Source: JAPWJZ01 sp964575605 (GTDB lineage Bacteria > Pseudomonadota > Alphaproteobacteria > Micavibrionales > UBA2020). Taken from it: a stretch of DNA of 64,000 nt. The notes beneath the pieces are model-generated. The model ran no database searches and had not been told where the DNA came from. It saw only the letters and a program-made list of their open reading frames with translations. Numbering within the stretch: the first letter of the stretch is position 1; every line of letters begins with the position of its first letter. The stretch is taken from NCBI GenBank assembly GCA_964575605.1, contig CAZNRN010000001.1:1-64000 (forward strand). Direction: 5' to 3'. The position numbers and the translations under genes were made by a program. Below, in pieces: positions 16,239 through 24,870 of the stretch.

Positions 16239-17129
16239 ATGTCGCTGACCAGCATTTTTTCAAAAGCATTGCTTGCCGCGGGGATCATTTCCCAGAGACT
16301 GGCGCGCACGCAATTACATGCGGCAATCGAAAGCGACGATGCCCCGGCCGTTGTCGATATACTGCTGAAATTTCCCGACGCCGCTTTTGGCTTCACAAGC
16401 GCCGAGGACGGCACACGCCACACCATGATAGAGTCGGCGCTAAATAACAACGCATGGAAGTCGGTAAAGGCCCTCTTGACGGCGGCTCCTTCGCTGCTCA
16501 AGTGCGACTATTCCCGCAGCGAAGCCGAACCAGCCGGCACAACGCTGCTGATGCGCCGCATCCGCGACGGCGCACCTGCTTACGAAGCTGAATTATTTAA
16601 AAGGCACGGCTGTAGTCTTCTCGAGCAGGATAGCCTGGGCAACACCTCCATGCATGTTGCGGCCGCCTGCGGCAGCGTGACTTTCGCCACCGCCCTCGTC
16701 AGTCACGGCGTCAGCGTCGACGCCGTCAACAAAAACGGGGAAACCCCGCTGATGCTGGCGACGACAGGATATACTGCCGATGCATCTAAATCGCTGCTGG
16801 ACCTCGGCGCGGATATCGCGGTCCGCGATGCGAAGGGGCTCAACGCCACCATGCACGCGCTTAACAACCACAACATCAAGGCAGCGCATCTGCTGATGGA
16901 ACAAGGCGGCAAAGTGCTGGATCATACTGACCCCGCCATCGAGCGCATACGCCGCGTCGCCGAACACGAAGCAGAGTGGGATTTCCTGCGTCTGCTGAAC
17001 AGCCAGTATGACATCAGCCGCAACCGCCACGACGATCTGGCGCAGATGACGATCAAAGAGATTTGTGAAACGGGAACGGCGGAGGAACTAAGGGTAAAGC
17101 CCATCCGCCTGAAGCCGCGCGCACCATGA
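16239..17129 (+). CDS. ankyrin-repeat protein with basic C-terminal motif
   Basis: 296 residues. The ATG at 16239 is chosen because CGGAG lies 9 bases upstream and the promoter -10 ends at 16192. After a short hydrophobic-amphipathic N-terminus come about six ankyrin-type units; the clearest are GNTSMHVAAACGS and NGETPLMLATTGY with the GAD-type turns. No signal peptide, so a cytoplasmic or exported-by-other-route binding protein. It ends in LRVKPIRLKPRAP, a form of the short basic motif shared by most ankyrin proteins in this window. The stop overlaps the start of the next ankyrin gene (ATGA). The binding partner is unknown. Confidence 0.85.
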   Translation: MSLTSIFSKALLAAGIISQRLARTQLHAAIESDDAPAVVDILLKFPDAAFGFTSAEDGTRHTMIESALNNNAWKSVKALLTAAPSLLKCDYSRSEAEPAGTTLLMRRIRDGAPAYEAELFKRHGCSLLEQDSLGNTSMHVAAACGSVTFATALVSHGVSVDAVNKNGETPLMLATTGYTADASKSLLDLGADIAVRDAKGLNATMHALNNHNIKAAHLLMEQGGKVLDHTDPAIERIRRVAEHEAEWDFLRLLNSQYDISRNRHDDLAQMTIKEICETGTAEELRVKPIRLKPRAP

Positions 17130-18154
17130 AGAACATCGGCACGACATCGCCGCTGAAGGTGGCCCTGCACAAAATCGGCCTTTACCCGCCGAAGAAAGTC
17201 TATCACCAGATGCGCTATTGCCTTTGCCAACCGGGGCGGGAGGAAGAGCTGAAGCGGATATTGAAAAAATATCCGGACGCCGTGCGCTGGGAAAAGGAAG
17301 GCGACATGCAGCCCATCGCCTATGCCATCTGGCAGCGGCAGCTTGGCTCTGCCGAGGCGCTGATTAAAGCAGACCCCACGATTCTGAAAGACACCCAGCA
17401 TAGCGGCGGCAGCGTACTGCAAAGTGCGGTGTCGGGCGGAGAGGTCGAGCTGTTCAAATTTCTGCGCGGCCTAGGCGCGGATGCGCGGCAGGTGGACGAT
17501 AACGGCAACACCCTTTTGCATGTGGTGGCACGGGCGCGCTTCCACCCCGAGATGATCCCGCTGCTGCTGGCCGAGGGTGTCGACCCGAAGACGCGCAATA
17601 ATAATGGAGAATCACCACTGATGCTGACGGCCGGAAACGGCGGCGGTAAGATGCTGGAGGAATTCTACAAGCTGGACCCCGATATAAACCAGCGCGATGG
17701 CAAAGGCGAAACCATGCTGATGGCCGCGGCCGGCAGCCGTGACGGCGACAGCGCAACGATCAAGCGGCTTGCCGCCCTTGGCGCTGACATCGATGCCATA
17801 CGCGATGACGGCACAACCGCGCTTAACATCGCGCTGGGCCGCTATAACGTCGAGAGCGCGATAGAGCTGATCGGTCTTGGCGCGAAAATCGACTTCGACA
17901 GCCTCGCCCTCCAATCCTGCCTGGCTATGTGCGACGAATACGAAGACTCCAGTCTTAAAACGTTGATCGAAGAGAAGAAGGAAGACGCAGCGCAGGAAGA
18001 ACGCGACCGCCAAGTGCGCGAGAGGATCGGCCTAAAGCAACGGCTCGCCGCAGAAAAAAAGCAGCACACCGAGAAAGCCATCGCCGTCTGCACCGAGGGC
18101 ACGCATACGCCTGTCGCGGTCAAGAAACCGCTGCGGCTAAAATTAAAATCCTGA
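17126..18154 (+). CDS. ankyrin-repeat protein with basic C-terminal motif
   Basis: 342 residues, translationally coupled to the preceding gene. About seven ankyrin units; clear ones are GNTLLHVVARARFHPEMIPLL, NGESPLMLTAGNG and GETMLMAAAGSRDG. After the repeats comes a charged helix of about 50 residues rich in Glu, Lys and Arg, then the tail VAVKKPLRLKLKS. The repeat type and tail resemble those of the upstream gene and of the ankyrin gene at 63037-63705. No signal peptide. It converges on nadQ with 3 bases between. Function beyond protein binding cannot be read from sequence. Confidence 0.85.
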   Translation: MKNIGTTSPLKVALHKIGLYPPKKVYHQMRYCLCQPGREEELKRILKKYPDAVRWEKEGDMQPIAYAIWQRQLGSAEALIKADPTILKDTQHSGGSVLQSAVSGGEVELFKFLRGLGADARQVDDNGNTLLHVVARARFHPEMIPLLLAEGVDPKTRNNNGESPLMLTAGNGGGKMLEEFYKLDPDINQRDGKGETMLMAAAGSRDGDSATIKRLAALGADIDAIRDDGTTALNIALGRYNVESAIELIGLGAKIDFDSLALQSCLAMCDEYEDSSLKTLIEEKKEDAAQEERDRQVRERIGLKQRLAAEKKQHTEKAIAVCTEGTHTPVAVKKPLRLKLKS

Positions 18155-18157
18155 AAA

Positions 18158-19180
18158 TTACGATACAGCGGGGGACAGCTTCACGCCGGGCGCCGGCCGC
18201 TCGAAAATCACGTCGCGGCGGAAGCGGAAGAGCGCCGCGGGGCGGCCGCCGGCCTCGGCCGATTTCTTGCCGGCGATTTCCTCGACCATGCCGGAGCCTT
18301 CCACCAGGCGGCGGAAATTCTGCTTGTGCAGCGTATGGCCGACAATCGCCTCGACGGTTTTTTGCAGGTGCAACAACGTGAATTCGGGCGGCACAAGTTC
18401 GAACACAACCGGGCGGTATTTCAGTTTGCCGCGCAGGCGTCCCATGGCGGTCGCCAGGATACGGCGGTGGTCGTAGAGCATCGAGCGGCCGGGCACCAGC
18501 ACGTAGTCGACCTTGATGCCCTTGTCGCGGATGCTTTCGTACACGAGGCGCGCTTCGTACAGCAGCTCGTAACGCTCGAGCACTTTTTCCTCGTCCCAGG
18601 GCGTGTCGTCGACGCCGAAGCAGAGGCCGACGCGGTGGCGGCGGTTTGCTTTTTCTTCCTTGCTCTCGGCGGCGTTGACCCAGCGCTTGAGGCCGAGCTC
18701 GATGACGTCACTGATGATCTTGGGCTTGCCCTGCCGCCAGTCTTCCCAGGGGAAGTAACTGTACCAGTCCCCCCAGAAGACTTTATCGGTCGTCTTGGCC
18801 TGTTCCTGGTTGGTGAGGGCGAGATAGCCGATGGAGACGACGCGGGCACCCTCGCCCGCCTGCCCCGCATGGCGGCCGCGGTTGCCGAAGGTGTAAAGCT
18901 GCTCCACATAACCGGGGTTGAGCGGCGTCTGGTCTTTCACCCAGCTGCGCAGGCCCTGTTCCAGCGTCGCATGGCGCGCGGGGTCGAAGGGGCCGAAGGG
19001 CAGTGCATCGCCTTCCTCGTTCGTGGGCTGGATGCCGGCCGAAAGCTCGTGTTCGGCGCCGCGCACGATGAATACCTTGGGCTCGTGGCCCTGCACGGCG
19101 ACGATGGTGGCGGATAGGCCGATAACGACCGCCGCGTCCTGCGCCGCGGATTTCGATTTGCTGTTTTTGGGGTCAGCCAT
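18158..19180 (-). CDS. nadQ: NadQ-type transcriptional regulator of NAD synthesis (NrtR-like)
   Basis: 340 residues. The N-terminal two thirds follow a Nudix-like fold lacking a recognisable catalytic Nudix box, as in ligand-sensing Nudix regulators. The C-terminal part, PPEFTLLHLQKTVEAIVGHTL then KQNFRRLVEGSGMVEE, is the winged-helix segment typical of NrtR/NadQ proteins. NadQ proteins in alphaproteobacteria are predicted repressors of nadABC, and that operon lies 2.2 kb away with repeated elements over its promoter. The gene follows the Sel1-repeat gene by 11 bases and is probably cotranscribed with it. Assignment rests on the C-terminal motif, length and context. Confidence 0.75.
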   Translation of the reverse strand: MADPKNSKSKSAAQDAAVVIGLSATIVAVQGHEPKVFIVRGAEHELSAGIQPTNEEGDALPFGPFDPARHATLEQGLRSWVKDQTPLNPGYVEQLYTFGNRGRHAGQAGEGARVVSIGYLALTNQEQAKTTDKVFWGDWYSYFPWEDWRQGKPKIISDVIELGLKRWVNAAESKEEKANRRHRVGLCFGVDDTPWDEEKVLERYELLYEARLVYESIRDKGIKVDYVLVPGRSMLYDHRRILATAMGRLRGKLKYRPVVFELVPPEFTLLHLQKTVEAIVGHTLHKQNFRRLVEGSGMVEEIAGKKSAEAGGRPAALFRFRRDVIFERPAPGVKLSPAVS

Positions 19181-19191
19181 GGGCGTACTGC

Positions 19192-20550
19192 CTATTCTTC
19201 GGAGTAGAGCGGTTTTTCGGGCTCTGCCGGGCGGCCGTAAATGGGCATGACATAGGGGCGCCAGTTTTCAGCCTCGCTCTTGGCCTGTTCGCGTTCCTGC
19301 GGCGTCAGCACCTGGCCCAGCCTGGTGCGGGCGGCCACGGCGGCGGCGCGTGCCTCTTCGGCCTCGGCGCCGGTTGCGTATTTCTGCGCCAGCAGGTACC
19401 AGCGGTAGGCCTGCTGCGGACTCTTGCTGCCGTTCAGGCCGGTTGCGTACATATCAGCCATCTCCAGCATCGCTTCGGCGTCGCCTGCATCGGCGGCGCG
19501 CTGGTACCACATGGTTGCTTTCGATGCGTCCAGTTTTTTCACACCCTCGCCGGTTTTATAGCACCAGCCGAGCTTGACCATCGAAGGCAGGTGGTTCTTT
19601 TCCTCCGCCGCCTTGCGGTACCATTCGCAGGCCGATTTCGCGTCTTTCGGCAGGCCCTTGCCTTCCGCGGTGGTGCCCAGCATGTAGAGGCGGCCGAGCG
19701 CGTACATCGCACTTTCGTCGCCCTTGTCTGCCGCGTGGAAATACCAGATGGCCGCGTTTTCGTAGTCGCGCTTGCCTTCCGAGGCTTCGCCGCGTTCGTA
19801 CATGCGCGCCAGCGCCATCTGCGAGGGTTTGTGACCCTGTTCAGCCGCGCGGCGGTACCATTCCAGCGACATGGCGAGGTCCTGCTTCTCCACGCCCTCG
19901 CCCTTGTAATACATGTAGCCGAGCGCGTTCTGCGCATACATATCGCCTTGGTTGGCGGCATAGGTATACCATTTCATGGCTTCGGGCATGTTCACGCGGA
20001 TACCGTCGCCTTTGCGGTACATGGTGGCGAGGTTGTATTGCGCGCGCATGTTGCCCTGCATCGCGGATTGCAGGAACCACTGCGCCGCAAGCTTCAGGTC
20101 TTTCGTATAGGGCTTGCCGTTACGCAGCATGGTGGCGAGGTTGTTCTGCGCGATCGCGTCGCCCATCTGGGCGGCGCGCGTGTACCACTTGAACGCTTTT
20201 TTGTCGTCGCGCGCGGTGCCTTCGCCCGCCGAGAGGATATAGCCCATGTAGACCATGGCGGGCAGGTAGTCCTGTTTCGCCGATTTTTCGTACCAGGCGG
20301 CGGCGTTGAAGGCGTCTTTGCCCATGCCGAGGCCCGAGCCCATCATGTAGGCGAGGAAATATTGCGCGCGTGCGTCGCCTTCACCGGCGAGGCGCATGAA
20401 ATGGCGGGCGGCCAGTTCGTTGTCGCCGTAGTTGAAGGCGTTCATCGCCTCTTCGAAAGTCGGGACGTTGGATTGCGCAGGCGCAGGGGCGACAGGCGCC
20501 GCGACGGCCAGAAATGCGAATACGACGGCGGCGAGAAAACGGTATTTCAT
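19192..20550 (-). CDS. secreted Sel1-like repeat protein
   Basis: 452 residues from the ATG at 20548-20550, chosen over a TTG five codons upstream because it opens a good signal peptide (MKYRFLAAVVFAFLAV... APAQS). About ten Sel1-like helical repeats of 36-40 residues follow, recognisable by units such as AQYNLATMYRKGDGI and AQNALGYMYYKGEGV. Sel1 solenoids bind proteins and are common in envelope assembly and signalling. The last 60 residues are a charged helix and a proline-rich end. Periplasmic by inference. It precedes nadQ by 11 bases, although a functional link is not evident. Confidence 0.85.
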   Translation of the reverse strand: MKYRFLAAVVFAFLAVAAPVAPAPAQSNVPTFEEAMNAFNYGDNELAARHFMRLAGEGDARAQYFLAYMMGSGLGMGKDAFNAAAWYEKSAKQDYLPAMVYMGYILSAGEGTARDDKKAFKWYTRAAQMGDAIAQNNLATMLRNGKPYTKDLKLAAQWFLQSAMQGNMRAQYNLATMYRKGDGIRVNMPEAMKWYTYAANQGDMYAQNALGYMYYKGEGVEKQDLAMSLEWYRRAAEQGHKPSQMALARMYERGEASEGKRDYENAAIWYFHAADKGDESAMYALGRLYMLGTTAEGKGLPKDAKSACEWYRKAAEEKNHLPSMVKLGWCYKTGEGVKKLDASKATMWYQRAADAGDAEAMLEMADMYATGLNGSKSPQQAYRWYLLAQKYATGAEAEEARAAAVAARTRLGQVLTPQEREQAKSEAENWRPYVMPIYGRPAEPEKPLYSEE

Positions 20551-20744
20551 GACGGCGGCAGCCAACCCCTGAATCTTGGTAACCCTGACCCCCTAAGCCG
20601 GATGCGGCAGGAGGCCCCCAATAAAAAAAAGCCCAACAAAAGAAAGATAGTACGGCAATGGCCAGTATAAAAGCCCTTGCCTGTTAAATCCTTAACTTTT
20701 TTGGGTTTATCGGGTTATGGCTTATGAAATCATGCCCCGTCGGG

Positions 20745-21047
20745 TTATTCGACCATGCCAATCGCGGCCATGTAGAGATCGAGCAATTCCTGCTCTTCGC
20801 GGCGTTTCTCGACGTTGGCTTTCCGTAATGAAATAATCTTGCGCATGATTTTGGGCTCGAAACCGGTGCCTTTGGCCTCCGCATAGACGTCGCGGATGTC
20901 TTCGGCCGTGGCTTTTTTCTCTTCTTCCAGGCGCTCGATACGCTCGAGGAAGGATTTCAGGCGGGCGCCGGAAACGTTCGCCGGGGCTTCTTCTGCCTCT
21001 TCGCCTTCGAATTCAACGGATTTCGATTTCAGGTTGGTTTTCGACAT
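20745..21047 (-). CDS. gapR: GapR-family (DUF2312) nucleoid-associated protein
   Basis: 100 residues. The conserved block runs from about residue 27 to the end: RLKSFLERIERLEEEKK, AEDIRDVYAEAKGTGF, KIMRKIISLRK and EELLDLYMAAIG. In Caulobacter GapR is a coiled-coil dimer/tetramer that clamps overtwisted, AT-rich DNA ahead of forks and polymerases and helps topoisomerases. The extra acidic N-terminus (EFEGEEAEEAP) is not part of the core. Monocistronic in appearance. The family is largely alphaproteobacterial and supports the taxonomic reading of the window. Confidence 0.9.
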   Translation of the reverse strand: MSKTNLKSKSVEFEGEEAEEAPANVSGARLKSFLERIERLEEEKKATAEDIRDVYAEAKGTGFEPKIMRKIISLRKANVEKRREEQELLDLYMAAIGMVE

Positions 21048-21116
21048 GCTCTGCCCCTTCTGGAAATTTGGAATGCGCCATAATAATCACGCGGCGTCCA
21101 AGGTCAAGGGTGAGAA

Positions 21117-21638
21117 TCAGGGGGGCGGCAAGATGGTGATATGGCTGGAAGAATCGCAGAGTTTCAAAACTTCCAGCAGGTCATTTTGTTTCAAGCCGAC
21201 GCAACCCGCGGTGGGCGAGAAATCTTCCCGCGCCAGGTGCATGAAAATCGCGCTGCCCTTGCCGGCCTCGGGCGGGTTGTCGTTATAGCCGATGACGACG
21301 GTGAGGTCGTAAAGATGATCGTCGCGCGTCATGCGGTCGGTGACCGAGGCATGCGGCAGGATAACCTTGGTATTGTAATCGGGATGCGACGGGTCTTCGC
21401 ACCAGCCCGTTTCGGGCGTGAGGATTTCGACGGGCAGTTGTGTTTCCGGTTTGGGCAGGCGGTCGGCGCGATAAATCAGCTGCCGCAGCGGATAGGTGCC
21501 GATCGGCGTCTTGCCGTCGCCTTCTGCCTTGTCGATCGTGACGCCCGCGCGCCCCAGCGTACAGTCGTAACGCTGGCCGCCCGCGATCAGCACCCCGGTC
21601 GTGGCCTCGAATGATTTTGTCTGGACGATGATGTTCAT
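21117..21638 (-). CDS. L,D-transpeptidase catalytic-domain (YkuD) protein
   Basis: 173 residues consisting almost only of the YkuD domain. The motif IFMHLAREDFSPTAGCVGL holds His134 and the nucleophile Cys146, with the T-A-G-C variant of the usual H-G-C. The early segment GDGKTPIGTYPL is also typical. YkuD enzymes form 3-3 peptidoglycan crosslinks or attach proteins to peptidoglycan. No signal peptide is apparent, unlike most family members, which leaves location uncertain; this short form is common in proteobacteria. The nearest minus-strand gene upstream ends at 21693. Confidence 0.85.
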   Translation of the reverse strand: MNIIVQTKSFEATTGVLIAGGQRYDCTLGRAGVTIDKAEGDGKTPIGTYPLRQLIYRADRLPKPETQLPVEILTPETGWCEDPSHPDYNTKVILPHASVTDRMTRDDHLYDLTVVIGYNDNPPEAGKGSAIFMHLAREDFSPTAGCVGLKQNDLLEVLKLCDSSSHITILPPP

Positions 21639-21673
21639 GCCCTATGATGGCATAAAATTACTGTAGTTAGAAG

Positions 21674-21715
21674 GCCGCGCCGGTGCCGCAAATTAAAAAG
21701 CCGCGCCGGTGCCGC
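21674..21715. repeat. 26-bp tandem duplication of a gene 3' end
   Basis: The 16-mer GCCGCGCCGGTGCCGC occurs at 21674-21689 and 21700-21715. The right copy encodes the end of the gene that stops at 21693; the left copy repeats the same codons and stop just outside the gene. Confidence 0.8.
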
Positions 21716-22619
21716 GCATGGCCCGGTATTTATCAAGCCCTTCCATCATCTTCTGCGCGATATCTTCTTTCGGCACTTGCTGCGCCTGCAGGATGGCCTG
21801 CGCGGTGGCGGACGACAGGCGGTTGGATTTGGCGGCGGCATTTGCCTGCGCCGGCATGGACTGCTGGGGGCCGTGCATTTTCTGTTTCAGCATGTTGTCG
21901 CGCAGGCCGGTCGGCTGCGGCGCGGGAGCGTCATTTGAAGCGGGCGTGGCGGGCGCTTCGGCGTTCTTTTGCGGGCGCACGGTCAGTTTCAGCGCGGCCT
22001 GCTGCATGTCGTCGTCCCAGATGATGCCGTCATCGGCAGCTGCGGCTTTGCGCTGCGCTGCGCCTGCGGGGCCGGTTTGTGCGGCAGGCGAAACGGCCGA
22101 GGCGAGTTCGGTTTTTGCCGCATTGTCGTGATGCTTTCCCTTGTGCTTGCCGCCGCTGACCATGGCCATGACGTTCTGGCCGATATCCTTGCCGGTTTTC
22201 TGTTCGACCGCGACGTCGACGAGGCCGGCGGCCGCGCCGATGGGCCCGCCGTAAAGCGCATCGCCCGCGACGCGCGCCATGGGGCTGATTTCATCGCCGG
22301 TGATTTTGCGGTAAATCGTGCTGACGACCGGGATATGCTGCAGCGGGTTGATGATGTCGATCAGGCCGAGGATGAAATCCTTGAAGCTGAAATGGCCCGA
22401 TTTCCCCGAAGAGGTCCCGGCATTTTTTGCCGGCACGCCCGCGGTGCGGTCATCGCCGGAAACGCGGCGGGAGGGCGGGGCTTCTGCCCCTTCGTCGAGC
22501 AATTTCGAAAAACTGGCGGCTTCTGCCGCTTTTTTCGCAACCGTTCCATAGGCTTGTCCGGCGGTGCGGCTTTCGCCCGCGTAAACTGACCTGCTGGTGT
22601 ATTGCCCTGACGAGATCAT
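21693..22619 (-). CDS. conserved hypothetical protein of flagellar gene regions
   Basis: 308 residues. The ATG at 22617-22619 is favoured because AAGGAG (22634-22629) is 9 bases upstream; an ATG three codons earlier directly abuts that site. Low-complexity flanks surround a conserved core, about 80-150, that reads DIINPLQHIPVVSTIYR, then ISPMARVAGDALYGGPIG and a small amphipathic helix. I recall this core from uncharacterised alphaproteobacterial proteins encoded beside flagellar genes. It is divergent from flgK with 151 bases between, which supports a flagellar link. Function unknown. Confidence 0.65.
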   Translation of the reverse strand: MISSGQYTSRSVYAGESRTAGQAYGTVAKKAAEAASFSKLLDEGAEAPPSRRVSGDDRTAGVPAKNAGTSSGKSGHFSFKDFILGLIDIINPLQHIPVVSTIYRKITGDEISPMARVAGDALYGGPIGAAAGLVDVAVEQKTGKDIGQNVMAMVSGGKHKGKHHDNAAKTELASAVSPAAQTGPAGAAQRKAAAADDGIIWDDDMQQAALKLTVRPQKNAEAPATPASNDAPAPQPTGLRDNMLKQKMHGPQQSMPAQANAAAKSNRLSSATAQAILQAQQVPKEDIAQKMMEGLDKYRAMRGTGAAF

Positions 22620-22712
22620 TCTTGGCATCTCCTTGATATGTGACGTTGCAAAGCCTGTGCCATTCCAGAATGCGCCCGGAATTATCGTTATTTATCAATG
22701 GATTGAAAAAGG

Positions 22713-22729
22713 TGGCATGGGCTTTGCTT
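22713..22729 (+). promoter_or_regulatory. sigma-54 promoter of flgK
   Basis: TGGCATG, four bases, TTGCTT gives GG at 22714-22715 and GC at 22726-22727, the exact GG-N10-GC spacing of RpoN promoters. Transcription would start near 22739, 32 bases before flgK. Confidence 0.75.
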
Positions 22730-22770
22730 CTACATCTGTCGGAGAAGTGCGTTTATTAGGGAATAATTCC

Positions 22771-24858
22771 ATGAGCACGACATTGTCACTCGACTCTGCC
22801 CTCAGCGGCCTCAAGGCGGCGCAGCGCACGCTCGACACCATTTCGAACAACATCGCGAACGCCCAGACACCGGGCTACACGCGCAAGATACTGCCGCAGG
22901 AAACGCTGGTCGTGGGCGGCGTGGGCATGGGCGTGCAGCTGGGCGCGATCATGCGCAGCGTCGACATGAGCCTGCTGCGCGACGTGATGAAGCAGGCGAG
23001 CCTCAGCGCCGGCGCCTCCGTCACCACCAGCTACCTCGACCGCATCCAGGATTTCCACGGCTCGACCGAGGCGGAGCGTTCGCTGTCGGCGAAAATCGGC
23101 AAGCTGGCCGATGCGTTTTCCACCCTGTCCACCTCGCCCGACAATACGGTCGCGCTGTCGGCGGCGCTGACCTCCGCGCAGCAGGTGGCCGAGGGCTTCA
23201 ACGATTTCAGCGAGCTGATCAACCAGATGCGCAACGACGCGGAAGACCAGATTTCCGACGGCGTCGCCAAGGTCAACACCCAGCTGACCGCGATCGCTAA
23301 CCTGAACCTGCAAATCCAGACCCTGACCGCGCAGGGCAAATCGACCGCCGACCTGGAAGACAAGCGCGACATCGCCGTGCGCACCATTTCGCAATACATC
23401 CAGGTTTCAACATATAAGGCCGAAAACAACCAGCTGGTCGTGATGACGAAACAGGGACAGGTGCTGGCCGATAATTCGGCTCACCCGCTGTTCTTCTCGA
23501 ACGGCAACCTTGGCCCCGCTTCCTATTATCCGGGCGGCGGCGCGTCGGGGCTACACGTCGGCAGCGCGACGGGCACCGAAGTGCCGCAGGGCCAAATCGG
23601 CGGCGAGCTGGGCGCGCTGTTCACGCTGCGCGACGATACGCTGGCGACCTATCAGGCGCAGGCGGACGAACTGGCGCAGAAACTGGCCGAGCGTTTCGAC
23701 GCGCAGGGCCTGCGCCTTTTCACCGATGAAAACGGCAACGTGCCGGCCTCGGTGCCCGACCCCGGCCTTGTCGGCTATGTCGGCTTCGCAGGGCAGATCC
23801 GCGTCAACCAGGACGTGATGGACGACCCGACCCTTATCCGCAGCGGCACTTACGGACAGGTTGTGCCGGCCGGATCGAACGAGATTATCCGCAAAATTTC
23901 CGAATTCGCCTTCGGCCCCTACGCCAGCCAGATGGCCGCGGGCACCGTCGATATTTCCGCGGGCGACCTGTTCACCACGCTTGGCATCACACAGGTCAAC
24001 CGCATCCACGGCACGACCGACCTGACCGATTACACCCCCGACCTCGACGCCGCGCCGAACATCACCGCGCCCGCCAACTTTACCATCGACGTCGGCTTCG
24101 GCGCGGTGAACGTGACGATTAACCCCGGCGATACGGCGACCGACCTTGTCAACAACATCAACGCGGCCGTGGGCTCGAACGTCGCCTCGCTGTCGGGCAC
24201 GGGGCAGTTGATCATCGACGCGCCAGGCCCGATCACCTTTGGCGACGTTGATATCGGGCTTGCCGGCATGCAGGACCTTGGCTTCGATTTCACGACCTAT
24301 CCGGCCGCCGACCCCTCCTTCACCGTGCAGGTCGGCTCGCAAAGCCCTGTCACCGTCACGATCAATTCGACCGATACCTCTGTCGAACTGCTGGCGCAGC
24401 TGAACGCCATTCCGGGCATTTCGGCAAGCCTTGGCACCGGCGGCGAGCTTTTGATCGAACTGACGCAGGGCGGCGACCTGACGCTGCATAACACCAATGG
24501 CACGCCGCTGGCCGCCATGGGCGTGACCGTCACCAGCGTCGCCCAGGAGCCCTTCCGCCAGAACAACCTGGGCCCGAACGGCGCGCTGTCGACCGGCCTG
24601 TTGTCGAACAGCTCGCTCGAGGATTACGTGCGCAGCATGCTGACCGACCAGGCGCAGGACGCAGCGCGCGCAAGGGACGAAGCCTCGAAGGAAGAAACCT
24701 TCTTGGCGACGCTCGACCAGCGCTTCTCGGACGAAAGCGGCGTGAATATCGACGAGGAAGTGGCGCAACTTGTCAGGGTGCAATCCGCCTATACGGCAGC
24801 GGCCCGCATGATTTCGGCGACCGAAAAACTGCTGGACGACCTGCTGAATTCGATTTGA
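22771..24858 (+). CDS. flgK: flagellar hook-associated protein 1
   Basis: 695 residues from the ATG at 22771 with AGGGAA upstream. FlgK joins hook to filament with FlgL. The N-terminal SALSGLKAAQRTLDTISNNIANAQTPGYTRK-type signature of rod/hook proteins spans residues about 8-36, and the C-terminal AQLVRVQSAYTAAARMIS coiled coil is diagnostic. Between them lie two repeated beta modules (around 430-490 and 510-560) with the pattern VTIN-x-x-D-T of flagellin hook-IN domains. It is longer than enteric FlgK (about 550), the difference being mainly these modules. Followed by flgL after 12 bases. Confidence 0.95.
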   Translation: MSTTLSLDSALSGLKAAQRTLDTISNNIANAQTPGYTRKILPQETLVVGGVGMGVQLGAIMRSVDMSLLRDVMKQASLSAGASVTTSYLDRIQDFHGSTEAERSLSAKIGKLADAFSTLSTSPDNTVALSAALTSAQQVAEGFNDFSELINQMRNDAEDQISDGVAKVNTQLTAIANLNLQIQTLTAQGKSTADLEDKRDIAVRTISQYIQVSTYKAENNQLVVMTKQGQVLADNSAHPLFFSNGNLGPASYYPGGGASGLHVGSATGTEVPQGQIGGELGALFTLRDDTLATYQAQADELAQKLAERFDAQGLRLFTDENGNVPASVPDPGLVGYVGFAGQIRVNQDVMDDPTLIRSGTYGQVVPAGSNEIIRKISEFAFGPYASQMAAGTVDISAGDLFTTLGITQVNRIHGTTDLTDYTPDLDAAPNITAPANFTIDVGFGAVNVTINPGDTATDLVNNINAAVGSNVASLSGTGQLIIDAPGPITFGDVDIGLAGMQDLGFDFTTYPAADPSFTVQVGSQSPVTVTINSTDTSVELLAQLNAIPGISASLGTGGELLIELTQGGDLTLHNTNGTPLAAMGVTVTSVAQEPFRQNNLGPNGALSTGLLSNSSLEDYVRSMLTDQAQDAARARDEASKEETFLATLDQRFSDESGVNIDEEVAQLVRVQSAYTAAARMISATEKLLDDLLNSI

Positions 24859-24870
24859 TGAAGGTGAAAC

